Origin: Bacillota bacterium
Lineage (GTDB): Bacteria; Bacillota; Clostridia; Clostridiales; Clostridiaceae
Direction: 5' to 3'
Assembly (NCBI GenBank): GCA_021781655.1
Contig: JAJXWJ010000015.1
Span: 1 to 54,475 of the forward strand
DNA: 54,475 nucleotides
This document shows, one piece after another, positions 28,758 to 37,972 of the stretch (position 1 is the stretch's first letter; each line of letters opens with the position of its first letter). Position numbers and translations under genes: made by a program. The notes beneath the pieces are model-generated. The model did not search any database. It was not told where the DNA came from and saw only the letters and a program-made list of their open reading frames with translations.

Positions 28758-28783
28758 AGTTGAATAATAAAGGGGGAAATTTA

Positions 28784-30502
28784 ATGAAAAAAGGAAAATT
28801 GACAGTAGCGTTGTCAAGCGCATTGCTATTAGCATTAGCAGTGACAGGATGTGGTTCAAATGCTACGGGAACAACAGCAGCAAAAACAGATTTAACTTCA
28901 AAAACTACTGAGCTTATAAGTGCAAAAAGCCCAGACAAAGTACCTGCAAGTGCAAAGGCTAGAAAGGATACTTTAATTATTGGAATGGATGCACCAGATG
29001 GTACTTTCAACTTATTATTTTGTACATCTTCCTACGATCAGTATATTGCGGAAACAGTAATGGATGGACTTATGGCTTCAGATGATAATGGAAATATGGT
29101 TCCAGCTATTGCAGATAAGTACACTATATCTTCTGATGGCTTAAATTATACTTTTCATATTAGATCAAATGCTAAATTTAGCGATGGAACACCAGTAACT
29201 GCTGATGACGTTGCATTTACTTATACAGTAATGGCTGACCCAGCATATGCTCAAGACGGTTCTCAAGATATTTCAGGTGTTGGAATTAAAGGCTTTAATG
29301 CTTACAATTCTGGAAGTGCAACAAGCGTTTCTGGTATTAAGGTTGTAGATCCAAGCACTATAGAATTTACTTTAAACAAACCAAATTCTTCAGCTTTAGT
29401 TCAACTTGGTGGAATGGGTATCATGTCCAAAGCATACTATGGAAAAGGCTACACTAAAGGGAATTTAAAATCTATTGAGGCATTAAATTCAGCACCAATG
29501 GGCTGTGGTCAATATATATTTAAATCCTTTAAGCCAGGTCAAGAAGTTGATTTAGTTGCTAACGACAATTATTATAGAGGAAAGCCTAAAATTAAAAATA
29601 TAATTTATAAAGTTACTACTGACACTAATAGAGTTACAGAATTAACTTCTGGTGATACAGATATAGATATGGAAGCTGGTTCACCACAATATTATCAACA
29701 ACTTGAAGCTGCAGGATTTTTAAACATACAAACATTCCCAACTAACGGATATGGTTATATTGGATTAAATGATAAAGATCCTATTTTAAGCGATGTAAGA
29801 GTTAGACAAGCATTAGCTTATGGCTTAAACAGAAAAGAAGTAGTAAGTGCAGTATATAAGCAATATGCTGATGTTATGAATATTCCGGTTTCAAAGGTTT
29901 CACCAACATTTACAACAAGTGGAGTAACAGACTATACCTTCGACCCAGCTAAAGCTAATAAGCTATTAGATGAAGCAGGCTGGAAAAAAGGTGCAGATGG
30001 AATAAGACAAAAAGATGGAAAGATATTACAACTTAATTTTTTAGCTTCTAACCCTAATGTAGTAAATGATGCTTTAATACCTATAGCTGAAAAAGATTAT
30101 CAAGATATAGGAATCAAATTTGTTCCAGAAACTATGGACTTTAACACAGTTTTAAGCAAGGCTAAAAGTTATAATTATCAAATGTTATTTATAGCATCTG
30201 GCTTAACTTCTGATCCGACAACAGATTTACAAATTAGTTATGGAACTAAGGGTGCTCAAAACTACTCTCAATACTCTAACCCAGCTTTAGACAAAGCAAT
30301 TAGCGATGCATACGGTCAGCTTAATGCTGCAAAGAGAACAACTATTTTACAAGGCGCTTACAAGATAGTAAACAATGATTTGCCAAGTATACCTTTATAT
30401 CAAAGAAAAGACTTGTGGGCAATTAGTTCTAGAGTAACTGGTTTCGATATAACACCTTACAAAGATTTCACAAATAGCTTGTGGAAAGTACAAATTAAAT
30501 AA
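28784..30502 (+). CDS. oppA: Oligopeptide-binding lipoprotein, second copy (OppA)
   Basis: This second SBP_bac_5 lipoprotein has 572 residues from the ATG at 28784 (after AAAGGGGGAAA); the open frame continues upstream but has no ribosome site there. The lipobox is AVTGCGS. The domain blocks KYTISSDGLNYTFHIRSNAKFSDGTPVTADDVAFTY and VRQALAYGLNRKEVV are present. It differs clearly from the first OppA in linker and core sequence, so the two transporters likely take different peptides. It begins the opp2 operon and is separated from oppB2 by a strong hairpin. Confidence 0.95.
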   Translation: MKKGKLTVALSSALLLALAVTGCGSNATGTTAAKTDLTSKTTELISAKSPDKVPASAKARKDTLIIGMDAPDGTFNLLFCTSSYDQYIAETVMDGLMASDDNGNMVPAIADKYTISSDGLNYTFHIRSNAKFSDGTPVTADDVAFTYTVMADPAYAQDGSQDISGVGIKGFNAYNSGSATSVSGIKVVDPSTIEFTLNKPNSSALVQLGGMGIMSKAYYGKGYTKGNLKSIEALNSAPMGCGQYIFKSFKPGQEVDLVANDNYYRGKPKIKNIIYKVTTDTNRVTELTSGDTDIDMEAGSPQYYQQLEAAGFLNIQTFPTNGYGYIGLNDKDPILSDVRVRQALAYGLNRKEVVSAVYKQYADVMNIPVSKVSPTFTTSGVTDYTFDPAKANKLLDEAGWKKGADGIRQKDGKILQLNFLASNPNVVNDALIPIAEKDYQDIGIKFVPETMDFNTVLSKAKSYNYQMLFIASGLTSDPTTDLQISYGTKGAQNYSQYSNPALDKAISDAYGQLNAAKRTTILQGAYKIVNNDLPSIPLYQRKDLWAISSRVTGFDITPYKDFTNSLWKVQIK

Positions 30503-30510
30503 TACTTTTT

Positions 30511-30537
30511 TATGCCTGACGTTTTTCGTCAGGCATA
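30511..30537 (+). terminator. Hairpin between oppA2 and oppB2 (attenuator or stabiliser)
   Basis: A perfect 11-bp stem (TATGCCTGACG at 30511-30521 with 30527-30537) has a TTTTT loop. The sequence after it is TATTAACG, not a T-run, so it may only attenuate transcription or protect the oppA 3' end and raise binding-protein levels over the permease. Confidence 0.65.
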
Positions 30538-30560
30538 TATTAACGAAGATGGAGGATAAG

Positions 30561-31523
30561 ATGAAGCAATATATTATAAGAAGAGTACTTCTGATGATAC
30601 CTATATTAATAGGCGTATCATTTTTGATTTACATGATATTTACATTGGCTCCAGGTAATATTGTTACAGTTAGGTCAACAGGTCATATGACAGCAGCAAC
30701 TCAGGCTAAAATGATGCATGAATATCATTTAGATCAACCTAAAGTTGTTCAATATTTATATTGGGCAAAGGATGCAATAGTAGGTAATTTTGGTGAGTCT
30801 TATAAATTTAAGGCACCAGTTTCTAAGGTAATGGGTGAATTTATTTGGAATTCCTTCTTTTTGTCGTTAGCGTCCTTTATAGCAGCCTTTGCTATTGCTA
30901 TTCCTATAGGAATAATTTCAGCTACAAAACAGTATTCAATTTTTGATAAAGTTTTCACCGTAATTTCTTTAGCAGGTATTTCTATACCATCTTTCTTTTT
31001 AGGATTGGTTTTGATAAAGATTTTCGCTATTGATTTACCTATTTTTCCACTTTCAGGCATGACGACTACTGGAAGCAATAATACTGGTTTGGCTTTTGTA
31101 GGTGATGTACTCTATCATATGGTGCTTCCATTTTTAGTGTTAACCTTCCAAAGTATTGCAAGTATAATGAGATATGTAAGAACTAGTATGCTAGAGGTTA
31201 TAAGGCAAGATTACATTAGAACAGCTAGAGCTAAAGGTTTAAAAGAAAAAGTTGTAATTTATAAGCATGCTTTGAGAAATGGATTAATTCCAGTAATAAC
31301 TTTATTTGGAATATTATTACCATCACTATTTGCAGGTGCAATAGTTACTGAATATATATTTTCATGGCCAGGAATTGGTAATGTAACACTTCAAGCAGTT
31401 AATGTTAGAGATTATCCTTTGTTAATGGGAATAAATATGCTTTTAGCTGTATTAACATTAGTTGGTAACTTGATTGCAGACGTTAGTTATGCAGTAGTAG
31501 ACCCTAGAATTAGACTAAAGTAG
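30561..31523 (+). CDS. oppB: Oligopeptide ABC transporter permease, second copy (OppB)
   Basis: This 320-residue permease starts MKQYIIRRVLLMIPILIGVSFLIYMIF, with the docking loop DYIRTARAKGLKEKVVIYKHALRNGLIP and the end SYAVVDPRIRLK. The ATG at 30561 follows GGAGG by five bases; the ATG at 30549 is in frame but would place that site inside the gene. It forms the membrane channel with OppC2. Confidence 0.93.
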   Translation: MKQYIIRRVLLMIPILIGVSFLIYMIFTLAPGNIVTVRSTGHMTAATQAKMMHEYHLDQPKVVQYLYWAKDAIVGNFGESYKFKAPVSKVMGEFIWNSFFLSLASFIAAFAIAIPIGIISATKQYSIFDKVFTVISLAGISIPSFFLGLVLIKIFAIDLPIFPLSGMTTTGSNNTGLAFVGDVLYHMVLPFLVLTFQSIASIMRYVRTSMLEVIRQDYIRTARAKGLKEKVVIYKHALRNGLIPVITLFGILLPSLFAGAIVTEYIFSWPGIGNVTLQAVNVRDYPLLMGINMLLAVLTLVGNLIADVSYAVVDPRIRLK

Positions 31524-31534
31524 GAGGTGAAGTA

Positions 31535-32449
31535 ATGGAAAGTAATGTTGAAATAAAAATAAATAAAGATGAAGTAAAAACTGTAAGGCCTGCTTTAGTT
31601 GTTTGGAGAAGATTGAAGAGAAATAAGCTTGCTATTGCCGGATTAGTAATTTTAATTTGCATGATACTAATTTCAATTTTTGGGCCATTTTTATCACCTT
31701 ATAATCTAGAAAGTATGGATACAGCAAATCTTTATAGCCCACCATCCTTTGCACATTTATTAGGAACAGACCAGCTTGGACGAGATATATTATATAGAGT
31801 AATGTATGCTGGAAGAATATCTATTGCAGTTGGATTTGTTGCTATTATACTAGAAGTAATACTTGGAAGTATTTTGGGTTCTATTGCAGGATATTATGGT
31901 GGAATTGTAGATACTATAATAATGAGATTTGTAGATATTATGCTTTGTGTTCCTATGCTTCCTATTTTGATTGTTCTTGCTACAGTAATGTCTGATTTAA
32001 AGGTTCCTACTCAATATAGAATTATTGTAGTTATGTTTATAATTGGAATGCTGTCTTGGCCAAGCTTATGCAGAATTATAAGAGGACAAATTCTTACTTT
32101 AAGAGAGCAGGAATTTATGCAAGCTGCAGAAGCACTTGGTTTATCAGATAGAAGAAAAATGTTTAAGCACTTATTACCAAATACTGTACCTACAATAATT
32201 GTAACCGCAACTTTAGATATTGGCGGAGCAATACTATATGAATCTATTTTAAGCTTTTTAGGTCTTGGAGTTATACCGCCTACACCATCTTGGGGAAATA
32301 TGGTACAAGTTGTATCAGACCTTTATTCAATGCAAAATTATCCATGGCTTTGGATTCCACCTGGTATTTGTATTTTTGTGACTGTTATGTCTATTAACTT
32401 GTTTGGTGATGGGCTAAGAGATGCCTTGGATCCAAAACTTAAAAGATAG
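31535..32449 (+). CDS. oppC: Oligopeptide ABC transporter permease, second copy (OppC)
   Basis: This 304-residue permease has the cytosolic N-terminus ending RPALVVWRRLKRNKLAIAGLVIL and the GTDQLGRDILYRVMYAGRISIAVG block. The docking loop is QEFMQAAEALGLSDRRKMFKHLLPNTVP, and the end is DALDPKLKR. The start follows AGGAGGTGAAGTA. It is the partner of OppB2. Confidence 0.93.
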   Translation: MESNVEIKINKDEVKTVRPALVVWRRLKRNKLAIAGLVILICMILISIFGPFLSPYNLESMDTANLYSPPSFAHLLGTDQLGRDILYRVMYAGRISIAVGFVAIILEVILGSILGSIAGYYGGIVDTIIMRFVDIMLCVPMLPILIVLATVMSDLKVPTQYRIIVVMFIIGMLSWPSLCRIIRGQILTLREQEFMQAAEALGLSDRRKMFKHLLPNTVPTIIVTATLDIGGAILYESILSFLGLGVIPPTPSWGNMVQVVSDLYSMQNYPWLWIPPGICIFVTVMSINLFGDGLRDALDPKLKR

Positions 32450-32461
32450 AGGAGAATACCA

Positions 32462-33442
32462 ATGAAAAATGATTTAGTACAATTTAAAAATTTAAAGACA
32501 TATTTTTATACGGAAGAGGGCATCGTAAAAGCGGTAAATGATGTGAGCTTTAAAATTAAAGAAAAAGAAACTGTATGTGTAGTTGGTGAATCTGGCTGTG
32601 GTAAAAGTATTACAGCAATGAGTCTTTTAAGATTAATTCCAAATCCACCGGGAAAAATAGTAGGAGGAGAGATTTATTTTAAGGGAAAAAACATATTAGA
32701 GCTTAGCGATGAAGAGATAAGAGATATACGAGGAAATAAAATATCAATGATTTTCCAAGAGCCGATGTCTTCGCTAAATCCTGTATTTACAATAGGAAAT
32801 CAAATTCAGGAATCATTAATTTTACATAAAGGTATGATGCCTGATGAAGCAAAAAAAGCGGCTATAGAAATGATAAAGATAGTTGGAATACCGAGAGCAG
32901 AAAAAATTGCAGACAGCTATCCTCACGAATTAAGTGGAGGAATGAGACAAAGAGCAATGATAGCTATGGCTATATCCTGTAATCCTGAGCTTTTAATTGC
33001 TGATGAACCTACAACTGCCCTAGATGTTACTATACAAGCACAAATTTTAGATATAATGAGGGACTTAAAAGAAAAATTAAATATGTCAATAATGCTTATC
33101 ACTCATGACCTAGGAGTAGTTGCGGAAATGGCGGATTATGTAGTTGTTATGTATGCTGGAAAAGTAATTGAAGAAGCAAATGTTTTGGAGATTTTTAGCA
33201 ATCCAATGCATCCTTATACTATTGGTTTGTTAAAATCAAAACCAATAATTACAGAAGAACAAGAAAGACTTTATTCTATTCCAGGACAAGTTCCTAGCCC
33301 AATTGGTATGCCTGAATGTTGTTATTTTTGTGAAAGATGTGATAAGGCAATGGAGATATGCAAAGAAAAGCAGCCACCTTTAAAATATGGAAGAGATGGA
33401 CATAAAGTTGCATGTTGGTTATACAACAAGGAGGAAGAATAA
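32462..33442 (+). CDS. oppD: Oligopeptide ABC transporter ATP-binding protein, second copy (OppD)
   Basis: This 326-residue ATPase has Walker [24 protein letters not shown], signature SGGMRQR, Walker B LLIADEPTTALD and ITHDLGVVAEMA. The C-terminal cysteines sit in PECCYFCERCDKAMEIC, one more than in the first OppD, consistent with the family's possible metal-cluster site. It abuts oppF2 with no gap. Confidence 0.95.
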   Translation: MKNDLVQFKNLKTYFYTEEGIVKAVNDVSFKIKEKETVCVVGESGCGKSITAMSLLRLIPNPPGKIVGGEIYFKGKNILELSDEEIRDIRGNKISMIFQEPMSSLNPVFTIGNQIQESLILHKGMMPDEAKKAAIEMIKIVGIPRAEKIADSYPHELSGGMRQRAMIAMAISCNPELLIADEPTTALDVTIQAQILDIMRDLKEKLNMSIMLITHDLGVVAEMADYVVVMYAGKVIEEANVLEIFSNPMHPYTIGLLKSKPIITEEQERLYSIPGQVPSPIGMPECCYFCERCDKAMEICKEKQPPLKYGRDGHKVACWLYNKEEE

Positions 33443-34408
33443 ATGTCGGAAACTATTTTAAAAGTAGAAAATTTAAAAAAGTATTTTCCTATTACAGATG
33501 GTGTTTTCCAAAGAAAAGTTGGAGATGTAAAAGCTGTTGATGGAGTTTCTTTTGAACTAAAAAGAGGAGAAACCTTAGGTTTAGTTGGAGAATCAGGCTG
33601 CGGAAAAAGTACCACAGGAAGAACAATAATAAGACTTATGGAAAAAACTTCTGGAGAAGTTATTTTTAAAGGTAGAGATATATTTGCATTAAAGAAGAAA
33701 GAACTAAGAAAAGAAAGAACTAAAATGCAGATTATTTTCCAAGATCCATATAGTTCTCTAAATCCTAGAATGACTGTAGGCGAGACGGTTGGAGAAGCTT
33801 TAAAAGATCATAAGCTTTATTCTAAAAGTGAAATTGATAATAAGGTGCGAGAAACACTTCAAATATGTGGACTAGCACCATACCATATTAATAGATATCC
33901 TCATGAATTTTCAGGTGGACAGAGGCAAAGAATAGGTATTGCAAGAGCACTTATTTTAAATCCAGAATTTATTGTGGCAGATGAGCCAGTTTCTGCCCTT
34001 GATGTTTCTATTCAAGCTCAAATTGTAAATCTTTTAAGAGATTTACAACAAGAAAATGGATTTTCGTATTTATTTATTTCTCATGATTTGAGTATCGTAA
34101 AACATATTAGTAACAGAGTTGGAGTAATGTATTTAGGAAATTTAGTTGAAATCAGCAGTAAAAATGAGATGTATGATAACCCTCTTCATCCATATACGAA
34201 GGCACTTTTATCTGCGGTTCCAATACCAGATCCTACCTTGAAAAGAAATAGAATAATATTGAAAGGTGATATGCCAAGCCCTGCTAATCCGCCAAAAGGA
34301 TGCAAGTTTAATACTAGATGTCCTTATGCTAAAGATATATGCAGAGAAGAAGTTCCGGAATTTAGAAATGTTGGTGGAGATCATTTCGTTGCTTGTCATA
34401 TTGTATAG
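33443..34408 (+). CDS. oppF: Oligopeptide ABC transporter ATP-binding protein, second copy (OppF)
   Basis: This 321-residue ATPase has [53 protein letters not shown] and [11 protein letters not shown]. The C-terminal segment is [14 protein letters not shown]. It completes the A-BCDF operon. A short membrane-protein ORF begins 11 bases after its stop. Confidence 0.95.
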   Translation: MSETILKVENLKKYFPITDGVFQRKVGDVKAVDGVSFELKRGETLGLVGESGCGKSTTGRTIIRLMEKTSGEVIFKGRDIFALKKKELRKERTKMQIIFQDPYSSLNPRMTVGETVGEALKDHKLYSKSEIDNKVRETLQICGLAPYHINRYPHEFSGGQRQRIGIARALILNPEFIVADEPVSALDVSIQAQIVNLLRDLQQENGFSYLFISHDLSIVKHISNRVGVMYLGNLVEISSKNEMYDNPLHPYTKALLSAVPIPDPTLKRNRIILKGDMPSPANPPKGCKFNTRCPYAKDICREEVPEFRNVGGDHFVACHIV

Positions 34409-34419
34409 ATGATTTGTAT

Positions 34420-34596
34420 ATGAAAGAAGAAGAAAATAAGATTGAAAAAAATTCTGACAGTAATAAAGCAAAAGGAAATGATTTATTAGCGCTTATCATT
34501 GCAGCTTTTCAAATTGTGTTACCAATAGTAATAATTGCAATTTTATTTTATACAATAGTTTTTGTTTTTTTAGCTAAAGTTTGGTTAAAAACATGA
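34420..34596 (+). CDS. Small single-span membrane protein after the opp2 operon
   Basis: This 58-residue ORF has a charged N-terminal half (MKEEENKIEKNSDSNKAKG) and a hydrophobic stretch of about 30 residues beginning LLALIIAAFQIVLPIV. It ends KVWLKT and is followed by a good terminator. The start is uncertain: the ATG at 34420 has no clear ribosome site, and an in-frame TTG at 34393 lies inside oppF2, so coupled translation is possible. I do not recognise the family; it may be an accessory membrane peptide of the transporter. Confidence 0.5.
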   Translation: MKEEENKIEKNSDSNKAKGNDLLALIIAAFQIVLPIVIIAILFYTIVFVFLAKVWLKT

Positions 34597-34600
34597 CTTA

Positions 34601-34640
34601 AAAAGATGGTTACTTAAATAAATAGTAACCATCTTTTTTT
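34601..34640 (+). terminator. Terminator ending the opp2 operon
   Basis: A 12-bp stem (AAGATGGTTACT ending at 34614, pairing with the arm starting AGTAACCATCTT at 34623) has an 8-base loop and is followed by a run of T. Confidence 0.9.
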
Positions 34641-34731
34641 ATATAAAATAATACATAATTATTATTGGTTTTGTAAAAAATACTCATATAATGTTGTATT
34701 ATAATGGCTAACATTTATGGAGGAAAATTTT

Positions 34732-34989
34732 ATGAGTAAAACACCGTTAAAAAAGATTATTAAAGCTAAGCTAAAGTCAAATACAAAATTAAACCCTATG
34801 GAAGAAATGAGAGAAAAAATAAAGTATGAAATTGCGGAGGAGCTTGGCTTAAAAGAGAAAGTAGATAAAATAGGCTGGGGAGGACTTACTGCTGAAGAAA
34901 CGGGTAGAATAGGGGGCAATATGACAAAAAGAAAAAAAGAATTAAATATTCCTAAAAATTCGGAAATATTAAAAATAAATAGGGATTGA
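34732..34989 (+). CDS. Alpha/beta-type small acid-soluble spore protein
   Basis: This 85-residue DNA-binding spore protein has the GPR protease site KYEIAEELGL and the second conserved block WGGLTAEETGRIGGNMTKR, both diagnostic of alpha/beta-type SASPs. These coat forespore DNA, protect it from UV, and are degraded at germination. It carries a longer Lys-rich N-terminus than the classical 60-70 residue forms and a short extra tail. The start at 34732 follows GGAGG; an ATG 15 bases upstream lies before that site. Forespore (sigma-G) expression is expected, but no clear promoter was placed. Confidence 0.9.
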   Translation: MSKTPLKKIIKAKLKSNTKLNPMEEMREKIKYEIAEELGLKEKVDKIGWGGLTAEETGRIGGNMTKRKKELNIPKNSEILKINRD

Positions 34990-35070
34990 TATATGCAATT
35001 GTATGACTTGCACAACTTTAAAATATTAAATATAATATAATTTGATAACTTATTTTAGAGGGAGTACAAT

Positions 35071-35820
35071 ATGCAGTGTTATAATCAGTTTGCTCATATT
35101 TATGATGAGCTTATTAATTCGGATATAAACTATGAAGAGTGGTCACAAGTGATTTTAAATGTATTTAAAGAGCAAGGTGGAGAGACTTTAGATTATTTAG
35201 ATTTGGCTTGTGGAACGGGTAACTTAACTTCAATAATAGCTGGAGAGTTTCAAAACGTTTGGGGTGTGGATTTATCAGAGGAAATGCTTATTGAGGCTGA
35301 TGATAAACTAAGAAAACAAGGTATTAAGGCAAAGTTAGTTTGTCAAAACATATGTGATTTAAATTTAAATAGAAAGTTTGATTTGATTACTTGTGCACTA
35401 GATTCTACTAACTATATTATTGATAAGAACCAGCTTAAAAATTACTTTATAAATGTAAAAAAGCATTTGAAAAGCAATGGAATATTTATTTTTGATATAA
35501 ATTCATATTATAAATTAAATAATATTTTAGGAAACAATGTATTTACTTACGATGATGAAGATGTAGTTTACATTTGGCAAAATCAGTTGGAACATAATAT
35601 TGTGGACATGTTTTTAACATTTTTTATAAAAAGAGAAGGCCTTTATGAAAGGTTTGATGAAGAACATTCAGAAAGAGCTTATAAAGAAGATGAAATAGAA
35701 GAGGTTATAAATGCTTCAGCTTTGAAGATAGTACAAAAGATGAATAATTACAAAAAAGAAGAAATCATAAATACTACAGAAAGAATTGTTTACGTTTTAA
35801 AAAATGATGAGGAGAACTAA
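35071..35820 (+). CDS. Class I SAM-dependent methyltransferase
   Basis: This 249-residue Rossmann-fold methyltransferase has motif [10 protein letters not shown], motif [13 protein letters not shown] and a later motif [14 protein letters not shown]. It has no membrane segment. The start follows GAGGGAGTAC. Its stop lies one base before hslO, so they are translationally coupled; its own final bases provide the hslO ribosome site. The substrate is unknown. Pairing with hslO hints at a stress or repair role, which is inference. Confidence 0.88.
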   Translation: MQCYNQFAHIYDELINSDINYEEWSQVILNVFKEQGGETLDYLDLACGTGNLTSIIAGEFQNVWGVDLSEEMLIEADDKLRKQGIKAKLVCQNICDLNLNRKFDLITCALDSTNYIIDKNQLKNYFINVKKHLKSNGIFIFDINSYYKLNNILGNNVFTYDDEDVVYIWQNQLEHNIVDMFLTFFIKREGLYERFDEEHSERAYKEDEIEEVINASALKIVQKMNNYKKEEIINTTERIVYVLKNDEEN

Positions 35821-35821
35821 A

Positions 35822-36706
35822 ATGGAAGATAAATTATTAATTGCAACAGCTAAGAATGATGAAGTTAGAATTATTGCTGCAACAACTACTGAGCTTGTTA
35901 ATGAAGGTGTAAAAATGCATAAATGTGCACCTACAGCAGCGGCTGCACTTGGAAGGTTTCTTACTGCAGGCTCCTTGATGGGTGCAATGATGAAAAATGA
36001 TAAAGATGTACTTACTTTAAAAATAGATGGAGGCAAAGAAGCAAGGGGGGTTGTGGTAACAGCTCATAGCGACGCTAGCGTAAAAGGATATATAGGGAAT
36101 CCTAACGCTGATTTGCCTGCCAATGCAATTGGTAAATTAGATGTAAGTGGAATAATCGGTAAAGATGGAAGTCTTACTATAATTAGAGATTTAGGGCTAA
36201 AGGAGCCATATGTTGGACAAGTACCTATTTATACTGGTGAAATAGGTGATGATTTGGCTTATTATTTTACATCTTCAGAACAAGTTCCATCTGCAGTTGG
36301 ACTAGGCGTGTTAGTTGATACTGATTTATCTATAAAGGCAGCAGGAGGCTTTATTATTCAAATGATGCCAGACTATAATGAGCTTACTGCCGATTTGATA
36401 ACATATAGGCTTGAGGAAATTCCGTCTATAACAAAATTAATGACTGACGGAATGAATATTGAAGAAATTTTAAATTTCATTTTCGAAGGAATGGATTTGA
36501 AAATAATAGGTGAAATGAAACCAAAATATAAATGTGATTGTAGTAGGGAACGTGTTGAAAGAGCACTTATGAGCATTGGTAAAGATGAACTAAAGAGTTT
36601 GTACGAGGATGGAAAATCAGAAGAACTTAGATGTAATTTTTGTGATAAAGTATATGAATTTACTCATGAAGATATAGGTAAGATGTTAAGGGGATTAGGG
36701 AAATAG
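35822..36706 (+). CDS. hslO: Hsp33 redox-regulated chaperonin
   Basis: Hsp33 is a cytosolic holdase that is activated by oxidation. The 294-residue chain has the typical N-terminus with [23 protein letters not shown]. The zinc-binding C-terminus carries Cys238-Cys240 (CDC) and Cys271-Cys274 (CNFC). Oxidation of these four Cys releases zinc and switches on the chaperone. The start at 35822 follows GAGGAG; the upstream in-frame Met lies in the methyltransferase gene. Confidence 0.96.
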   Translation: MEDKLLIATAKNDEVRIIAATTTELVNEGVKMHKCAPTAAAALGRFLTAGSLMGAMMKNDKDVLTLKIDGGKEARGVVVTAHSDASVKGYIGNPNADLPANAIGKLDVSGIIGKDGSLTIIRDLGLKEPYVGQVPIYTGEIGDDLAYYFTSSEQVPSAVGLGVLVDTDLSIKAAGGFIIQMMPDYNELTADLITYRLEEIPSITKLMTDGMNIEEILNFIFEGMDLKIIGEMKPKYKCDCSRERVERALMSIGKDELKSLYEDGKSEELRCNFCDKVYEFTHEDIGKMLRGLGK

Positions 36707-36739
36707 GCGATAAAAGCAATTAGAGTTTACTAAATATAG

Positions 36740-37318
36740 TTAATGAAACAATATTTTATTTTTAGTCATAGTGTAGTTTTCAAAAAAGTATATGAGTAAA
36801 ATATCAAATTTTGAAAACTGTTTTGGAATAGCAGAGCCTTTTAACGCAAATATAATATCAAATTTTGATAATAGGAAACTGGAGCGTTTTAGATGCCATG
36901 GAGAAGTAACTACAAGGGCAGAATGCCAGTTTCTTTTTTTTATTATTTCATAACAGTTAAAAATATTACTATAAGTATTAAGAGAGTTATCCTCAATAAT
37001 TATGGCTTCTGTTGGAACTCCTTTTGCTATTGCTAGATTAGCCATTATTGTAGCCTCACAATGTTCATTATGTGCACTACCTCCTGAGCAAATAATATTA
37101 AATGAATAACCACTTTTAAATAGCTCTACAGCTTTATAAACCCTTTCTAGCATAATTGGGGAGGGTTTGCCATCCTTTAATGCAGGATAACCTAAAATTA
37201 TTATGGTATCATATTTTTTTAGTTTTAATTCGGTTATAGGCGGTTTATAAAATAAAAGTGGATATATATTTATGAATATTAGCATTAATAAAAATAATAT
37301 GATAAGTAAAATAAACAT
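36740..37318 (-). CDS. YdcF-like DUF218 membrane protein
   Basis: This 192-residue protein has one N-terminal hydrophobic span (MFILLIILFLLMLIFINIYP) and a DUF218 domain. Markers are IIILGYPALKDGKPSPIMLERVYKAVELF, ICSGGSAHNE, EDNSLNTYSN and VTSPWHLKRSSFL. Family members such as SanA and YdcF are linked to cell envelope or vancomycin sensitivity, and the fold may bind a nucleotide. The specific role is unknown. It is monocistronic and read away from the tRNA cluster. Confidence 0.85.
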   Translation of the reverse strand: MFILLIILFLLMLIFINIYPLLFYKPPITELKLKKYDTIIILGYPALKDGKPSPIMLERVYKAVELFKSGYSFNIICSGGSAHNEHCEATIMANLAIAKGVPTEAIIIEDNSLNTYSNIFNCYEIIKKRNWHSALVVTSPWHLKRSSFLLSKFDIIFALKGSAIPKQFSKFDILLIYFFENYTMTKNKILFH

Positions 37319-37439
37319 GATTATCCTCCATTTTCCTATTTATTATTATATTAAGATATTGTGTAAAGAAGAGCAATAGAAAGATTTTGGTTATTATAAT
37401 CTTGAATCAGAAAAAAATAAAAAAGTTGCAATAATTATA

Positions 37440-37468
37440 TTGACAAAATGGAGTAATCGTTATACAAT
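37440..37468 (+). promoter_or_regulatory. Sigma-A promoter of the tRNA operon
   Basis: TTGACA (37440-37445) and TACAAT (37463-37468) are exactly 17 bases apart, 23 bases before the first tRNA. Confidence 0.85.
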
Positions 37469-37490
37469 ATTAATTGTCTTGAAAATCTAT

Positions 37491-37566
37491 GGGCGCATAG
37501 CTCAGCTGGGAGAGCATCTGCCTTACAAGCAGAGGGTCACAGGTTCGAGCCCTGTTGTGCCCACCA
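37491..37566 (+). tRNA. tRNA-Val (anticodon TAC)
   Basis: This is a 76-nt cloverleaf: acceptor GGGCGCA with TGTGCCC, anticodon stem CTGCC/AGCAG around TTACAA, T-arm GGTTCGAGCC, and an encoded CCA end. Confidence 0.97.
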
Positions 37567-37575
37567 TAGAAATTA

Positions 37576-37652
37576 GGCCTGGTGGCTCAGATGGTTAGAG
37601 TGCTGGCCTGTCACGCCAGAGGTCGAGGGTTCGATCCCCTTCCAGGTCGCCA
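37576..37652 (+). tRNA. tRNA-Asp (anticodon GTC)
   Basis: 77 nt with acceptor GGCCTGG and CCAGGTC (one G-U), anticodon loop CTGTCAC, T-arm GGGTTCGATCCCC, and encoded CCA. Confidence 0.97.
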
Positions 37653-37688
37653 ATTTTATATATTTTAATTTATTTTTATAGTTATTAA

Positions 37689-37764
<76 letters not shown>

Positions 37765-37771
37765 TATATTT

Positions 37772-37846
37772 GCGGGAGTGGCTCAGTGGTAGAGCGTCAC
37801 CTTGCCAAGGTGAACGTCGCGAGTTCGAATCTCGTCTTCCGCTCCA
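37772..37846 (+). tRNA. tRNA-Gly (anticodon GCC)
   Basis: 75 nt with acceptor GCGGGAG and CTTCCGC, anticodon loop TTGCCAA, T-arm GAGTTCGAATCTC, and a CCA end. Confidence 0.97.
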
Positions 37847-37849
37847 AAT

Positions 37850-37923
37850 GGCGCTATGGCCAAGTGGTAAGGCATAGGTCTGCAAAACCTTGATCCCCAG
37901 TTCAAATCTGGGTGGCGCCTCCA
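37850..37923 (+). tRNA. tRNA-Cys (anticodon GCA)
   Basis: 74 nt with acceptor GGCGCTA and TGGCGCC, anticodon loop CTGCAAA, T-arm CAGTTCAAATCTG, and a CCA end. It starts only three bases after tRNA-Gly. Confidence 0.97.
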
Positions 37924-37931
37924 AAATTAAG

Positions 37932-37963
37932 ATCTTTGAAAATATTTGTTTTCAAAGATTTTT
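37932..37963 (+). terminator. Terminator of the tRNA operon
   Basis: An 11-bp stem (ATCTTTGAAAA with TTTTCAAAGAT) has a 6-base loop and ends in TTTTT, right after the last tRNA. Confidence 0.9.
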
Positions 37964-37972
37964 AACTTTATT

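Larger units (their letters stand above)
28203..28783. other. AT-rich intergenic region between asd and oppA2
   Basis: This gap of about 580 bases between divergent genes contains no supportable gene. It has a sigma-A-like promoter at 28449-28477 and a 5'-UTR hairpin at 28715-28757, both reading toward oppA2. Short GATAAATTGT-like direct repeats are present but irregular. No lysine or other riboswitch core was recognised. Confidence 0.6.

Noticed and set aside
28203-28783. Possible lysine riboswitch upstream of asd
   Set aside because: I looked on both strands for the conserved lysine-aptamer core and found only AT-rich sequence and a simple hairpin; not supportable.
28676-28783. Upstream extension of oppA2
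   Set aside because: The open frame continues, but the ribosome site AAAGGGGGAAA and the lipoprotein signal peptide begin at 28784.
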